Positions 40,242 to 51,429 are shown, numbered from the stretch's first letter. The stretch is DNA of 64,000 bases from Haloarcula rubra (GCF_019599465.1 NZ_RKLR01000002.1:124001-188000); one strand, 5' to 3'. Made by a program: numbers and translations. The notes: generated by a model not told the origin, from the sequence alone.

Positions 40242-41438
40242 ATGCGTCGGTTTCGCATCGGGAGCGCCTTCGGCATCCCTATCCAGCTCGACCTGACGTT
40301 CCTGCTGGTCCTGCCCCTGTTCGCGTGGATCATCGGGACGCAGGTCGAGCAGACGACGGAGCTGTTGAACGACTCGCTCGGGGCGGGGCTGGACCCCGCC
40401 GTGCTGACCGAGGGTAGTCTCGTCTGGGTGCTCGGCGTCGTCGCCGCCGTCGGCCTCTTCACCGGCGTCGTCCTGCACGAACTGGGCCACTCGCTGGTCG
40501 CCATCCGCTACGGCTACCCCATCGACTCCATCACGCTGTGGCTGTTCGGCGGCATCGCCCAGCTGACCGAGACGCCCGAGGACTGGAAACAGGAACTGGC
40601 CATCGCCGTCGCCGGCCCCGCCGTCAGCGTCGCGCTGGGGGTGCTGTCGTACGTCGCCTTCTTCGTCCTCCCCGGCACCCAGTCGACGGTCGTGGAGGCC
40701 GCTCGCTTCGTGTTGGCCTACCTCGCCGTCATGAACCTCGCGCTCGCGGTGTTCAACATGCTCCCGGGGTTCCCGATGGACGGCGGCCGGGTCCTGCGTG
40801 CCCTGCTCGCCCGCACCCGCCCGTACGCCCGAGCGACGAAGATAGCCGCCGAGGTGGGGAAGATATTCGCCATCATGCTCGGCCTGTTCGGCCTGTTCGT
40901 CGCCGGCAACATCTTCCTCGCCGGCCTCGCGTTCTTCATCTACATCGGCGCCGAGGGCGAGTCCCGTCAGACGACGATGGCCGCCGCCTTCGAAGGGGTG
41001 ACCGTGCGGGACGTGATGACCCCCGCCGACCACGTCACCTCGGTCACCCCGCGGCTGTCCGTGCGAGACCTCATCCGGACGATGTTCGAGGAGCGTCACA
41101 CCGGCTACCCCGTCGAGAAGGACGGCGAAGTCGTCGGCCTCGTCACGCTGGAGGACGCCCGCGCGGTGCGGGAAGTCGAGCGCGACGCCTACACTGTCGG
41201 CGACGTGATGACCACCGACCTCTACACCGTCTCGCCGGACGCCGACGTGATGGACGCGCTCACCCAGCTCCAGCAGAACTCCGTCGGCCGACTGGTCGTC
41301 ACCGACGCGGACGGCGCGTTCCTCGGCCTGCTCACGCGCTCGGACATCATGACGGCGCTCTCCATCATCAAGTCCAGCAGCGAGTACGGCTCTATCGGCG
41401 GTAGCTCGGAGTCACGGACGCTGCGGCCGGAACCCTGA
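40242..41438 (+). CDS. Site-2-type membrane metalloprotease (M50) with two CBS domains
   Basis: 398 residues. Transmembrane segments carry the active-site HELGHS (about residues 85-90) and the second zinc ligand region NMLPGFPMDGGRVLRAL. After six membrane spans come two CBS domains (about 255-310, VRDVMTPADHVTSVTP, and 320-385, VGDVMTTDLYTVSPDA). Such proteases cut transmembrane regulators, and the CBS pair probably senses adenine nucleotides and gates activity. The start at 40242 fits the TATA element. The substrate is unknown. Confidence 0.93.
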   Translation: MRRFRIGSAFGIPIQLDLTFLLVLPLFAWIIGTQVEQTTELLNDSLGAGLDPAVLTEGSLVWVLGVVAAVGLFTGVVLHELGHSLVAIRYGYPIDSITLWLFGGIAQLTETPEDWKQELAIAVAGPAVSVALGVLSYVAFFVLPGTQSTVVEAARFVLAYLAVMNLALAVFNMLPGFPMDGGRVLRALLARTRPYARATKIAAEVGKIFAIMLGLFGLFVAGNIFLAGLAFFIYIGAEGESRQTTMAAAFEGVTVRDVMTPADHVTSVTPRLSVRDLIRTMFEERHTGYPVEKDGEVVGLVTLEDARAVREVERDAYTVGDVMTTDLYTVSPDADVMDALTQLQQNSVGRLVVTDADGAFLGLLTRSDIMTALSIIKSSSEYGSIGGSSESRTLRPEP

Positions 41439-41501
41439 GCGGCCACCGTCGGCCGCGAGTCGCGACGCTACGTCGTCGACGTCCGGCGGGAGAAGTTCCA
41501 A

Positions 41502-41573
41502 GTCCGGGTGCGGGAATTGAACCCACGTCTCAGCCACCACAAGGCTGAAGGATACCACTACCCCAACCCGGAC
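41502..41573 (-). tRNA. tRNA-His(GUG)
   Basis: On the minus strand the body reads TCCGGGT at the 5' acceptor, anticodon stem CAGCC/GGCTG with loop TTGTGGT (anticodon GTG), and T arm GTGGG-TTCAATT-CCCGC. The extra 5' G (G-1) is encoded and opposite discriminator C73, both identity elements of tRNA-His. No intron. Confidence 0.95.
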
Positions 41574-41680
41574 ACGCTCGTTGAGGCATCCTTAGATATC
41601 CTGCTGTCACAGAAATACGTTACGACTCCGGGGTGAGTTCGGGACGCTTTTACACGGTCACGGCGTACAGACGGCCAAGC

Positions 41681-42133
41681 GTGGCCATCACCGACAAGAT
41701 TTACGTCAAGAACCACCAGCAGCTCGTCTCCCAGTTAGAGACGAGTTTCCCCAAGGGTGCGTTCAAGGGGGCGACGCTGGACATCCTCTTTCAGGGCGAG
41801 GGGCTGGCCAAACTCGACGACGCCTCGCGCGAGCGAGTGCTGGACTTCGCCGAGGACTTCATGGACTGTGACTGTCAGGCCGCGCCCCACTGTGGCTGTC
41901 CGGAACGGAAGTTCGTCGCGTACCTGCTGGAACTGCGCGAACAGGGGCTGGGGCCGGACGCCATCGTCGACGTGATGAGCGACGACTACATGCTGTACGC
42001 CTACCCCGGCGACGTGCTCTCGTTCCTCGACGACAGCGTGCGAACCCTCGAAGCCGTCGAGACGCTGGCGGACGTCGACGGCAACCGCGAGGTGGCCGAG
42101 GAAGTCCAGCGGCGGCGCAACCGACTGGTGTAG
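41681..42133 (+). CDS. Conserved haloarchaeal Cys-rich protein (possibly DUF5814)
   Basis: 150 residues with GTG start at 41681 (VAITDKIYVKNHQQLVSQLE). A frame further upstream is less likely because it adds a non-family leader. A central cluster CDCQAAPHCGCPE (about 64-76) can bind zinc or an Fe-S cluster. The surrounding segments GAFKGATLDILFQGEGLAKL and DDYMLYAYPGDVLSFLDDSV are well-formed. I recall similar haloarchaeal proteins under DUF5814 but cannot verify this. Function unknown. Confidence 0.7.
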   Translation: MAITDKIYVKNHQQLVSQLETSFPKGAFKGATLDILFQGEGLAKLDDASRERVLDFAEDFMDCDCQAAPHCGCPERKFVAYLLELREQGLGPDAIVDVMSDDYMLYAYPGDVLSFLDDSVRTLEAVETLADVDGNREVAEEVQRRRNRLV

Positions 42134-42260
42134 TGTGTGTCTGCGACCACGCCAACGTGAGACGCCGAGCGGCCGCCACGGGCAGTTCTGTGTGACAGTG
42201 GCGCCGTCGCCGAACCCATTGGGGATGTAACGAGTCCGAACAGTGAAGTGCGAACCGTGT

Positions 42261-42380
42261 TTAGGTAAGCCTAAATCGTCGCGTTTTTTCGACGGGAGAC
42301 TGGCCTACGACCCCGCCTCGCCTATTGCTTTAGGCCGGCCTAAAAATCTAGTGGTTTTATGTATTTTTAGGCTGGCCTAA
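42261..42380 (+). promoter_or_regulatory. Three iron boxes and core promoter of the siderophore operon
   Basis: Three palindromes of the form TTAGGNNNNCCTAA lie at 42261-42274 (TTAGGTAAGCCTAA), 42330-42343 (TTAGGCCGGCCTAA) and 42367-42380 (TTAGGCTGGCCTAA). The TATA-like GGTTTTATGTATTTTT (42353-42368) sits between the second and third. The motif equals the core of the DtxR/IdeR box, and haloarchaea have DtxR-type iron repressors (Idr1, Idr2). Binding of Fe-loaded repressor would block TBP/TFB access, so the operon should be induced by iron starvation. The gap between 42134 and 42458 holds no other gene except the possible leader ORF. Confidence 0.8.
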
Positions 42381-42387
42381 AGACTGT

Positions 42388-42458
42388 ATGCGAGAGTCGA
42401 AGACACGACGAGAGCGGTATCGAAGGGTCACACCGTGCGGTTTCGGAGGGGTCACGCC

Positions 42459-42462
<4 letters not shown>
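42388..42462 (+). CDS. Possible 24-residue leader ORF overlapping the first siderophore gene
   Basis: ATG 42388, 8 bases after the third iron box, opens 24 codons of basic sequence (MRESKTRRERYRRVTPCGFG...). It stops in an ATGA overlap with the ATG of the aminotransferase gene at 42459. Translation of the leader would couple to the operon. It could also be chance in a 5' leader. Confidence 0.35.
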
Positions 42463-43825
<1,363 letters not shown>

Positions 43826-43829
<4 letters not shown>

Positions 43830-45313
43830 GCGCCACCGACCTGTTCCTCGGGTCCGAGGCGGGCGACGCGGCCTACCGCGAGGCGATGCGCCGGGCGACC
43901 GAGGCCGTCGTCGAGACGGTCGCCGACGGCGACGCGCCGTACACGGGTCGCTCACCGGAGGCGCTCGCGGAGCAGTTCGACGCGCCGGTCGTCCCGGAGG
44001 GGGGCGTCGGCCTCGACGCGGCGATAGACGAGGTGGCCGAGACGGTGCTGGCCCACTCGGTCGCCACGTCGAACCCGCGGTGTAGCGCCCACCTCCAGTG
44101 TCCTCCGATGGTGCCGGGGCTGGCCGCCGAGGCGATGCTCACCGCGGCGAACCAGTCACTGGACTCCTTCGACCAGGCGCCGGCCGCCACCGTCCTCGAA
44201 CAGCGTGTCGTCGACGCGCTCTGTGGGCTGTTCGACCTCCCGAGCGGCGCGGACGGCGTCTTCACCAGCGGCGGGACCCAGTCGAACTTCCAGGGACTCT
44301 TGCTCGCCCGGGACCGGTACTGCCACCGGGCGTTCGGTCGGGACGTACAGGCCGAGGGACTCCCGCCCGAGGCCGACTCGCTCCGCGTCGTCTGCTCGGA
44401 GACGGCCCACTTCACCGTGAAGCAGGCGGCCCACCACCTCGGCCTCGGCGAGGACGCCGTCGTCACGGTGCCGACCGACGACGGCCACCAGATGGACGTG
44501 GCCGCCCTCGATAGGACGCTCGCCGACCTCACGGACCGGGGCCGGCGGCCGTTCGCCCTCGTCGGGACAGCCGGCACGACCGACTTCGGCGCCGTCGACC
44601 CGCTGGACGAACTCGTCGACCGGGCCGCGGAACACGACCTCTGGTTCCACGTCGACGCGGCCTACGGCGGGGCACTGGCACTGACCGACGACCACGCCGA
44701 CCGCCTCTCCGGCATCGAGCTCGCCGATTCGGTGGCGGTCGATTTCCACAAACTGTTCTACCAGCCCATCAGTTGCGGGGCGTTCCTGCTCCGGGACGGC
44801 GAGAACTTCCGCTCGATGGCACGCAACGCCGCCTACCTCAACCCAACGGCCCACGACGAGGGCGGGGTCCCGAACCTCGTGGCGAAGTCGGTCCAGACGA
44901 CGCGTCGCTTCGACGCACTGAAACCCTACGTCGCGTTCCGCGCCGTCGGCCGCGAGCGATTCGGGACGCTCGTCGAGTCGACGCTCGAACTGGCGGACGA
45001 CGCGGCGGCGCTCCTCAACGACGCCGAGGACTTCGAACTGCTCTCGGACCCGACGCTGAACACCGTCGTCTTCCGCTATCGGCCGCGCGAGGGGATAGGC
45101 GACGAGACGGTGAGTCGGCTGAACGCCGCCCTCCGGCGGCGACTGCTGGACGACGGCCGGGCGGTCGTCGCCCGCACGACCGTCGACGGCGTGACCAGTC
45201 TGAAGGTCACGCTGTTGAACCCGACGGCCACGCTCGACGACGTCGCGGCGATGCTGGACGTGGTTCGGGACTGTGGGCGGGACGCTCTCGCAGAACTGGA
45301 GGTGACCGCATGA
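43826..45313 (+). CDS. ddc: L-2,4-diaminobutyrate decarboxylase
   Basis: 495 residues, GTG start in a GTGA overlap with dat. It is a group II PLP decarboxylase: CSAHLQCPPMVPGLAAEAM, FTSGGTQSNFQGLLLARD, HFTVKQAAHHLGLGEDAV, DLWFHVDAAYGGALALTDDH and the PLP lysine in SVAVDFHKLFYQPISCG. It converts 2,4-diaminobutyrate to 1,3-diaminopropane and CO2. The gene order dat-ddc-iuc matches haloarchaeal siderophore loci such as that of Haloferax. Confidence 0.92.
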
Positions 45314-47115
45314 GCCTCGGCCTCGAACGGGACGACCGAGCCGTCGACCCGGAACGGCGGGCCGACGCGGCCACCGTCCACGCGTTCCTCAACTGCTACC
45401 TGCGCGAGACTGGCGACTACGAGGTCGGCGAGGCGGCGGTGGCCGGCGTCGACCCCGGCCCCGACGGCCTCCTGCGGAAACGACTGCCCGAACAGGGCGT
45501 CGACCTGCTGGCACCGCTCGCCCACCGCTCGCCGACCGAGCGCCACCTGTTCGAGACGCCCGTCCGGTACCGCCTCCCCGACGGGACGACCCACGCCGCG
45601 GATACGGCCACGCTCGCCTCGCTCGTGGTGAAAGACCTCTCGCTCGAACGAGACGGCGAGGCCGTGCCGGATGCCGTACTTGAGCGCGTCCTGCGGAGCA
45701 AGCGCAACGTCGAGCGGTTCGTGGCCGCGCGGACCGACGACCCGCGCACCGCCGTCGACCAGTCGTTCCGGGAGGCCGAACAGTCGCTTGCCTTCGGCCA
45801 CCACCGCCACCCGACGCCGAAGAGTCGGCAGGGCATCGCCGACCGCAATCGGGAGACGTACGCGCCGGAACTGGAGGGGGCGTTCCCGCTGCACTACTTC
45901 CGGGCGTCGCCCGACCTCGTCGCGGCCGACTCCGCGCTCGAGACGGGTGCGGCGGCGTGGGTGGACGACACGCTCCGGGGGGACCCCGCCGTCTCGGACT
46001 CGTTCGTCGAGGAACACGTCGAGAGCGAGAACGTCTTGCTTCCGGTCCACCCGTGGCAGGCGGAGTTCCTCCTCGACCAGCAGCACGTCCGACGACACCT
46101 CGGCGACGGCCTCGAACACCTCGGGTCAGTCGGTCGGGAGTTCTACCCGACCACATCGGTTCGGACGCTGTACGCGCCGGACGCCCCGTTCATGGTGAAG
46201 TCGTCGCTGAACGTCCAGATAACCAACTCCGTCCGGACGAACAAGCGCCCCGAACTCGAACGGGGCGTGGCCGTCGCGGAACTGCTCGACACCCGCTTCG
46301 GTGACGAACTCGACGCGGCGTTCCCGGACTTCGACGTGGTTCGGGATCCCGCGTATCTCGCACTCGACGCCGGCGATGGACCGGAGTCCGGGCTGGAGAC
46401 GGTCCTGCGGGCGAACCCGTTCCGCGGCGAACTGGCCGAGCGGTCGACCCCGCTCGTGGCGCTGTGTCAGGACGCCGTCGTCGGACAGTCGCGTCTGGGC
46501 CGTCTCGTCACGGCCATCGCCGACCGCGAGGACCGCACCGCGGCGGCGGTCAGCGAGGAGTGGTTCCGCCGGTATCTCGAAACCGCGATTCGGCCGGTGC
46601 TGTGGCTCTACCTCGAACAGGGCGTCGGCCTCGAAGCCCACCAGCAGAACTCGGTACTCACGCTGGACGCCGACGGCTACCCCAGCGAGTTCCGCTACCG
46701 GGACAATCAGGGGTTCTACTTCCCCGAGTCGCAGTACGACCGGGTCGAGACGTACCTCCCCGGCGTCGGCGAGCGAGCGGACACCGTCTGTGCGGACGCC
46801 GTCGCCGACGAGCGCCTGCGGTACTACGTCGTCCTGAACAACGCCTTCGACGTTATCAACGCGTTCGGGAGCGCCGGCCTCGTCGACGAACGGCGCCTGC
46901 TGGCGCATCTGCGCGAGGAACTCGAACGCGCCCGCGACCGGTACGACCGCCCCTCTTCGGACTTCCTCGACCCGCTACTGGAATCGCCCACGGTCTCCTG
47001 CAAGGCCAACCTGCTGACGCGCTTCCGGGGGCTGGACGAACTGGAGAACGACATCGAGAACCAGTCCGTCTACACGGACGTCACGAACCCGCTCGTCACC
47101 GAACTCGACACATGA
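45310..47115 (+). CDS. iucA: IucA/IucC-family NIS siderophore synthetase
   Basis: 601 residues from ATG 45310, overlapping the decarboxylase stop by 4 bases. NIS-synthetase features include FGHHRHPTPKSRQGIADRN, LPVHPWQAE, TSVRTLYAPDAPFMVKSSLN, ITNSVRTNKRPELERG and the FhuF-like end. The middle holds GLEAHQQNSVLTLDADGYP. These enzymes adenylate citrate and join it to an amine or hydroxylamine. With the second synthetase of the operon it should make a citrate di-amide or dihydroxamate. Confidence 0.92.
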   Translation: MSLGLERDDRAVDPERRADAATVHAFLNCYLRETGDYEVGEAAVAGVDPGPDGLLRKRLPEQGVDLLAPLAHRSPTERHLFETPVRYRLPDGTTHAADTATLASLVVKDLSLERDGEAVPDAVLERVLRSKRNVERFVAARTDDPRTAVDQSFREAEQSLAFGHHRHPTPKSRQGIADRNRETYAPELEGAFPLHYFRASPDLVAADSALETGAAAWVDDTLRGDPAVSDSFVEEHVESENVLLPVHPWQAEFLLDQQHVRRHLGDGLEHLGSVGREFYPTTSVRTLYAPDAPFMVKSSLNVQITNSVRTNKRPELERGVAVAELLDTRFGDELDAAFPDFDVVRDPAYLALDAGDGPESGLETVLRANPFRGELAERSTPLVALCQDAVVGQSRLGRLVTAIADREDRTAAAVSEEWFRRYLETAIRPVLWLYLEQGVGLEAHQQNSVLTLDADGYPSEFRYRDNQGFYFPESQYDRVETYLPGVGERADTVCADAVADERLRYYVVLNNAFDVINAFGSAGLVDERRLLAHLREELERARDRYDRPSSDFLDPLLESPTVSCKANLLTRFRGLDELENDIENQSVYTDVTNPLVTELDT

Positions 47116-47744
47116 CAGGACCAGACGCCACTATCGCGACAGCGTACGACTACCAGACCTACGATCCGAGCATCGACCGCACGATATCGTTCAGACAGGC
47201 GACGCTCGACCGGGACCTCGGTCGCCTGCACGCGTGGCTCTCCAGCGACCACGTGAAGCCGTACTGGCAACTCGACCTGCCGCTCCCGGCGTTCCGTGAC
47301 CGCCTCGCAGGGAAACTGGACGACGACCACCTCACGCCCTACGTCGGCTGTCTCGACCACGTCCCGATGAGCTACTGGGAGTGTTACTGGGCGGCCGAGG
47401 ACGACGTCGCGGCCCACTACGACGCCGACCCCGCCGATCAGGGCGTCCACCTGCTCGTCGGCCCCGAGGAGTACCTCGGGAACGGCTACGCCCGGCCGCT
47501 GCTCCGGGCCGTCGTCGCCATGCAGTTCCGCCACCCCGAGACCGACCGGGTAATCGCAGAACCGGACGTGCGCAACGACCACGTCGTCCACGTCTTCGAG
47601 CAGTGCGGGTTCGAGCCACGCGGGGAGTTCCACTTCGAGAAGGCCGAGAAGGACGCCCTGCTGCTGGTCTGTGAGCGCGACCGCTTCGAGTCGGAAGTCC
47701 TCACGGACGCGGCGGCCGTGCCGACCACGGGGGTGTGGGGATGA
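47112..47744 (+). CDS. iucB: GNAT N-acetyltransferase of siderophore synthesis (IucB-like)
   Basis: 210 residues from ATG 47112. A typical IucB-type GNAT fold has LGRLHAWLSSDHVKPYWQLD, the acetyl-CoA strand and loop YVGCLDHVPMSYWECYWAAE, then GVHLLVGPEEYLGNGYARPL and VFEQCGFEPRGEFHFEKAEK. The predicted reaction is acetylation of the N-hydroxylated diaminopropane to a hydroxamate. It overlaps both neighbours by 4 bases. Confidence 0.9.
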   Translation: MTGPDATIATAYDYQTYDPSIDRTISFRQATLDRDLGRLHAWLSSDHVKPYWQLDLPLPAFRDRLAGKLDDDHLTPYVGCLDHVPMSYWECYWAAEDDVAAHYDADPADQGVHLLVGPEEYLGNGYARPLLRAVVAMQFRHPETDRVIAEPDVRNDHVVHVFEQCGFEPRGEFHFEKAEKDALLLVCERDRFESEVLTDAAAVPTTGVWG

Positions 47745-49105
47745 GCGAGACGGTCCACGACGTCGTCGGCGTCGGCGTCGGCCCGTTCAACCTCGGCATC
47801 GCGGCCATGATAGACGGCGTCGAGGAGTCCGTCGACGCCGCGTTCCTCGAACGCGACGCCGAGTTCCACTGGCACGAGGGGATGTTGCTGGAGGGGACGA
47901 CGCTGGAAGTGCCGTTCCTCGCCGACCTCGTGACCCTCGCGGACCCCACCAACCCCCACAGCTACCTCAACTACCTGCGGGAGACCGGCCGCATCTACGA
48001 GTTCTACTTCTACGAGACGTTCCAGACGCCCCGACGGGAGTACGACGACTACCTTCGCTGGGTCGCCGAGCGTCTCGACTCGTGTCGGTTCAGCCGCGAG
48101 GTAACCGACGTCCGGTGGGACGACGCCGACGAGTGCTACGTCGTCACCGCACACCACCCCGAGACGGACGAGCGCTTCGAGTACCGCGGCGAGCACCTCG
48201 CGCTCGGCGTCGGCAGTCGCCCCCAGATTCCCGAGCAACTGCAGGGCCACCCCGAGGAGGACGTCTTCCACACGGCGAAGTACCGCTTCAACCGCGACCG
48301 CGTCGTCGACGCCGACTCGGTCACCGTCGTCGGGTCCGGCCAGAGCGCCGCCGAGGTGTTTCGGGACCTGCTCGAACGCCAGTCGGCCCACGACTACCGG
48401 CTGGACTGGCTCACCCGCTCTGACGGGTTCTTCCCGATGGAGTACTCGAAACTCGGTCTCCAGCACTTCACGCCCGAGTACGAACAGTACGTCTACGACC
48501 TCCCGCAGGAGACCAAGGACGACCTCGTCCCGAACCAGGACTTGCTGTACAAGGGCGTCGACCCGGGGACGAGCGCCGAGATTTACGACCTGCTCTACCG
48601 CCGGTCCATCGGCGACCGCGATCCCGACGTCGGCCTGTTCGCGATGACCGAGGTGCGGGACATCGCGTCGGCGGGCGACGCCTACGCGCTGGACTGTCAC
48701 CAGTGGCAGTCCGAGACGTCGTTCGTCCACGAGAGCGAGGTAGTCGTCCTCGGGACCGGGTACGAACGGCCGATGCCGGGGTTCCTCGAACCGCTCGAAG
48801 ACGCCGTCAACTGGGACGAACGGGGCCGGTTCGAGGTGACCGAGGACCACCGCCTCGAAATCGACCTGCCCGGCGACGTCTTCCTCCAGAACGCCGACCT
48901 GCACACCCACGGCGTCGGCGTCCCCGACCTCGGTCTCGGCTGTCACCGCAACACGCGGTTCGTCAACCGACTCGTCGGCCGCGAGGCCTACCCCGAGGAC
49001 GCGAACACCGTCTATCAGGACTTCGCCGTCGAACAGTTCGTCGACCACGCGCCCGGCGCGACGGCAGCGCGCGGGCCGGAACCGACCCCCACGCAGGACG
49101 ACTAA
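47741..49105 (+). CDS. iucD: L-lysine/ornithine/diamine N-hydroxylase (IucD-like flavoprotein)
   Basis: 454 residues from ATG 47741. FAD-binding GVGVGPFNLGIAA (about residues 9-21), FHWHEGMLLEGTTLEVPFLA and HPHSYLN-like NPHSYLNYLRETGR are present. The NADPH-binding VVGSGQSAAEVFRDLL and the late ATG-like VVLGTGYERPMPGFL follow. It hydroxylates the primary amine of the siderophore backbone, here probably 1,3-diaminopropane. Confidence 0.93.
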   Translation: MSETVHDVVGVGVGPFNLGIAAMIDGVEESVDAAFLERDAEFHWHEGMLLEGTTLEVPFLADLVTLADPTNPHSYLNYLRETGRIYEFYFYETFQTPRREYDDYLRWVAERLDSCRFSREVTDVRWDDADECYVVTAHHPETDERFEYRGEHLALGVGSRPQIPEQLQGHPEEDVFHTAKYRFNRDRVVDADSVTVVGSGQSAAEVFRDLLERQSAHDYRLDWLTRSDGFFPMEYSKLGLQHFTPEYEQYVYDLPQETKDDLVPNQDLLYKGVDPGTSAEIYDLLYRRSIGDRDPDVGLFAMTEVRDIASAGDAYALDCHQWQSETSFVHESEVVVLGTGYERPMPGFLEPLEDAVNWDERGRFEVTEDHRLEIDLPGDVFLQNADLHTHGVGVPDLGLGCHRNTRFVNRLVGREAYPEDANTVYQDFAVEQFVDHAPGATAARGPEPTPTQDD

Positions 49106-49108
49106 TCC

Positions 49109-50953
49109 ATGAACCCCAACGACACCACGCGACGAGACGCACTGGACCCGGACGTATGGCAGACCGTCGAGCGACGCCTTCTGACGAAGATGCTGGAGGA
49201 GTTCGCCTACGAGGAGATACTCGACCCACGGGCGGTCGACGGCGACGCGGATCACGCCGTCTACCGCTTCGACCTCGGCGAGGCGATCTATCGCTTCGAG
49301 GCCGCAGAGCGGTTGCTGGACAGCCTCAGCGTCGACGAGGGGACGGTCGAACGGCGTGTGGACGGGGAGTGGAAACGGCTCGACGACCCGCTTCGCCTGC
49401 TCCGCGACCTCGGCGAGACGACCGACCTCGACGGCCTCACCGAGGGGAACCTCGTCCGGGAGTACAAACGGACGCTGCTGGCCGACGCCCACGTCGAGGC
49501 CCGCAAGCGAGAGCGCGAGGCGTTCGACCCCACCGACCTCGACTACGCCCACCTCGAAGGCGAGATGGCGGGCCATCCGTGGATAACCTACAACAAGGGC
49601 CGCCTCGGGTGGGGGTACGACGACTACCGGGCCTACGCGCCCGAGTCGAAGGAACCCGTGACCCTCTCGTGGGCCGCCGTCCGCAAGTCGAAGTCGACGT
49701 TCGTCGGCACCGAGGACGTCTCCCACGATTCGCTGGTCCGGCGCGAACTCGGCGACCACTACGACGTGTTCCGCGACCGCCTCACCGACCTGGGGCTGGA
49801 CCCGGACGCCTACTACTTCCTCCCGGTCCACGACTGGCAGTGGGAGCACAGCGTCGTCCCCCTGTTCCCCGACCACATCGCCGCCGACGACGTCGTGGCG
49901 CTGGGCGAGGGGCCGGACGAGTACCTCCCACAGCAGTCGGTCCGCACTTTCGTCAACGTCGACGACGAGACGAAACACCACGTGAAGCTCCCGATGCGCA
50001 TCCTCAACACGCTCGTCTGGCGCGGCCTGCCGGGCGAGCGAACGGAACTCGCGCCGACGGTCACCGAGTACATCCAGGGCATCTACGAACAGGACGAGTT
50101 CCTGCAGGCGCAGGGCCTCGTCTTACCGGGCGAGATTGCCGGCGTCAACTACGACCACTCGGACTTCACCGACATCGACGACTCGCCCTACCAGTACCAC
50201 GAGTTGCTCGGCGCCGTCTGGCGGGAGTCAATCTACACCTTCCTCGACGACGACGAGCGTGCCGTAACCCTCTCGGCGCTGATGCACGTCGACGGCGAGG
50301 GCGTGCCCTACGTCTCGCGACTAATCGAGCAGTCGGGACTCACGACGGACGAGTGGCTCGACGAGTTCTTCGGGACGGTCCTCCCGCCACTCCTCCACTT
50401 CCTCTATCGCTACGGGACGGTGTTCTCCCCCCACGGGCAGAACACGATTCTCGTCCTCGACGACGACGACGGCGTCCCGTCCCGACTGGCCGTCAAGGAC
50501 TTCGTCGACGACGTGAACGTCAGCGACCAGCCACTGCCCGAACTGGAACGGCTCTCCGACGAGATGCACGACGTCCTCCGGAAGGAGCCACCCGAAGGGC
50601 TCTGCCAGTTCATCTTCTCCGGCCTGTTCGTCTGTGTCCTCCGGTACGTCGCCGACATCCTCGAAACGCACGATGCGTACCCCGAAGAGCGGTTCTGGAC
50701 CCACGCACGGGAGGCGATACTCGACTATCAGGCGCAGTTCCCCGAACTCGAAGACCGCTTCGAACTGTTCGACCTGCTCGCGCCGGAGTTCACGAAACTC
50801 ACGCTCAACCGGAACCGCATCTTCGAGTACGGCTACGACGACGCCCCCGGACGCCCCCACGCCTGCGAGCACGGGACGGTGAGCAACCCACTCCACGACG
50901 TCGCGGCCGACCAACCGGTCGACGCGGCACGGCACACCGCCGACGACGACTGA
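49109..50953 (+). CDS. iucC: Second IucA/IucC-family NIS siderophore synthetase
   Basis: 614 residues from ATG 49109, 3 bases after the iucD stop. It has EGEMAGHPWITYNKGRLGWG, FLPVHDWQWEHSVVPLFPDH, QQSVRTFVNVDDETKHHVKL, MRILNTLVWRGLPGERT and SPHGQNTILVLDDDDGVPSR. The C-terminal region (NRNRIFEYGYDDAPGRPHAC) is FhuF-like. It probably adds the second arm to the citrate mono-amide made by IucA. No transporter or receptor gene follows in the window, so uptake must be encoded elsewhere. Confidence 0.93.
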   Translation: MNPNDTTRRDALDPDVWQTVERRLLTKMLEEFAYEEILDPRAVDGDADHAVYRFDLGEAIYRFEAAERLLDSLSVDEGTVERRVDGEWKRLDDPLRLLRDLGETTDLDGLTEGNLVREYKRTLLADAHVEARKREREAFDPTDLDYAHLEGEMAGHPWITYNKGRLGWGYDDYRAYAPESKEPVTLSWAAVRKSKSTFVGTEDVSHDSLVRRELGDHYDVFRDRLTDLGLDPDAYYFLPVHDWQWEHSVVPLFPDHIAADDVVALGEGPDEYLPQQSVRTFVNVDDETKHHVKLPMRILNTLVWRGLPGERTELAPTVTEYIQGIYEQDEFLQAQGLVLPGEIAGVNYDHSDFTDIDDSPYQYHELLGAVWRESIYTFLDDDERAVTLSALMHVDGEGVPYVSRLIEQSGLTTDEWLDEFFGTVLPPLLHFLYRYGTVFSPHGQNTILVLDDDDGVPSRLAVKDFVDDVNVSDQPLPELERLSDEMHDVLRKEPPEGLCQFIFSGLFVCVLRYVADILETHDAYPEERFWTHAREAILDYQAQFPELEDRFELFDLLAPEFTKLTLNRNRIFEYGYDDAPGRPHACEHGTVSNPLHDVAADQPVDAARHTADDD

Positions 50954-50997
50954 GACGGATATCGGAGAAAGAGCGGCGGCGTGTCGGTCGCGCTCGC

Positions 50998-51429
50998 TCA
51001 GACGTCGTCGAAACTGCCGATGCGGTAGGAGGCGTCCTCCTCCTCGCCTTCGTCTAAGTCTTCGAGGTGGATGACCTCGTCCTGGTCCATCTCGTCGAGT
51101 TGCTGGCGGAGTTTCGTCACGTAGCGCTTGTGTTCTTCCAGTTGCTCGCGCAGGTGTTCGGCTTCCAGTTCGAGGCGTTCGTGCTCGCGGACGAAGCTCT
51201 TGGGCACCTCGACTTTCGGCGGGAAGCTCTCGGTACTGCTCTCCTCGGCCGCGTCTTCCAGTTCGTGCTCCGGCGCGACCTTCACTTGCCCGTCGTGGGC
51301 CACCAACGTGTCGACGTAGTCCCGGAAGACCGCAGAGAGGGAGATGTCACGCTCCTCCGCGATTTCGCGAAGCGTCTCGAACTTGTCCTCGCTCACACGG
51401 AAGGAGATGGTCTTGTTCTTGTTCCCCAT
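50998..51429 (-). CDS. RHH-type regulator with coiled-coil domain
   Basis: 143 residues. The N-terminal MGNKNKTISFRVSEDKFETL strand and following helices (REIAEERDISLSAVFRDYVD) form a ribbon-helix-helix. The rest is acidic with a coiled coil (EHERLELEAEHLREQLEEHK) and a disordered acidic tail. It is convergent with the siderophore operon. Haloarchaeal genomes carry such dimeric regulators commonly. The target is unknown. Confidence 0.75.
   Translation of the reverse strand: MGNKNKTISFRVSEDKFETLREIAEERDISLSAVFRDYVDTLVAHDGQVKVAPEHELEDAAEESSTESFPPKVEVPKSFVREHERLELEAEHLREQLEEHKRYVTKLRQQLDEMDQDEVIHLEDLDEGEEEDASYRIGSFDDV

Noticed and set aside
42435-42458. GTG start 24 bases upstream for the aminotransferase
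   Set aside because: The ATG at 42459 has GGAGGGG at the right distance and the family N-terminus; the extension is Arg-rich.
47486-49981. 831-codon open frame on the minus strand
   Set aside because: Antisense to iucB, iucD and iucC, which have clear motifs and overlapping starts; composition is that of a shadow.
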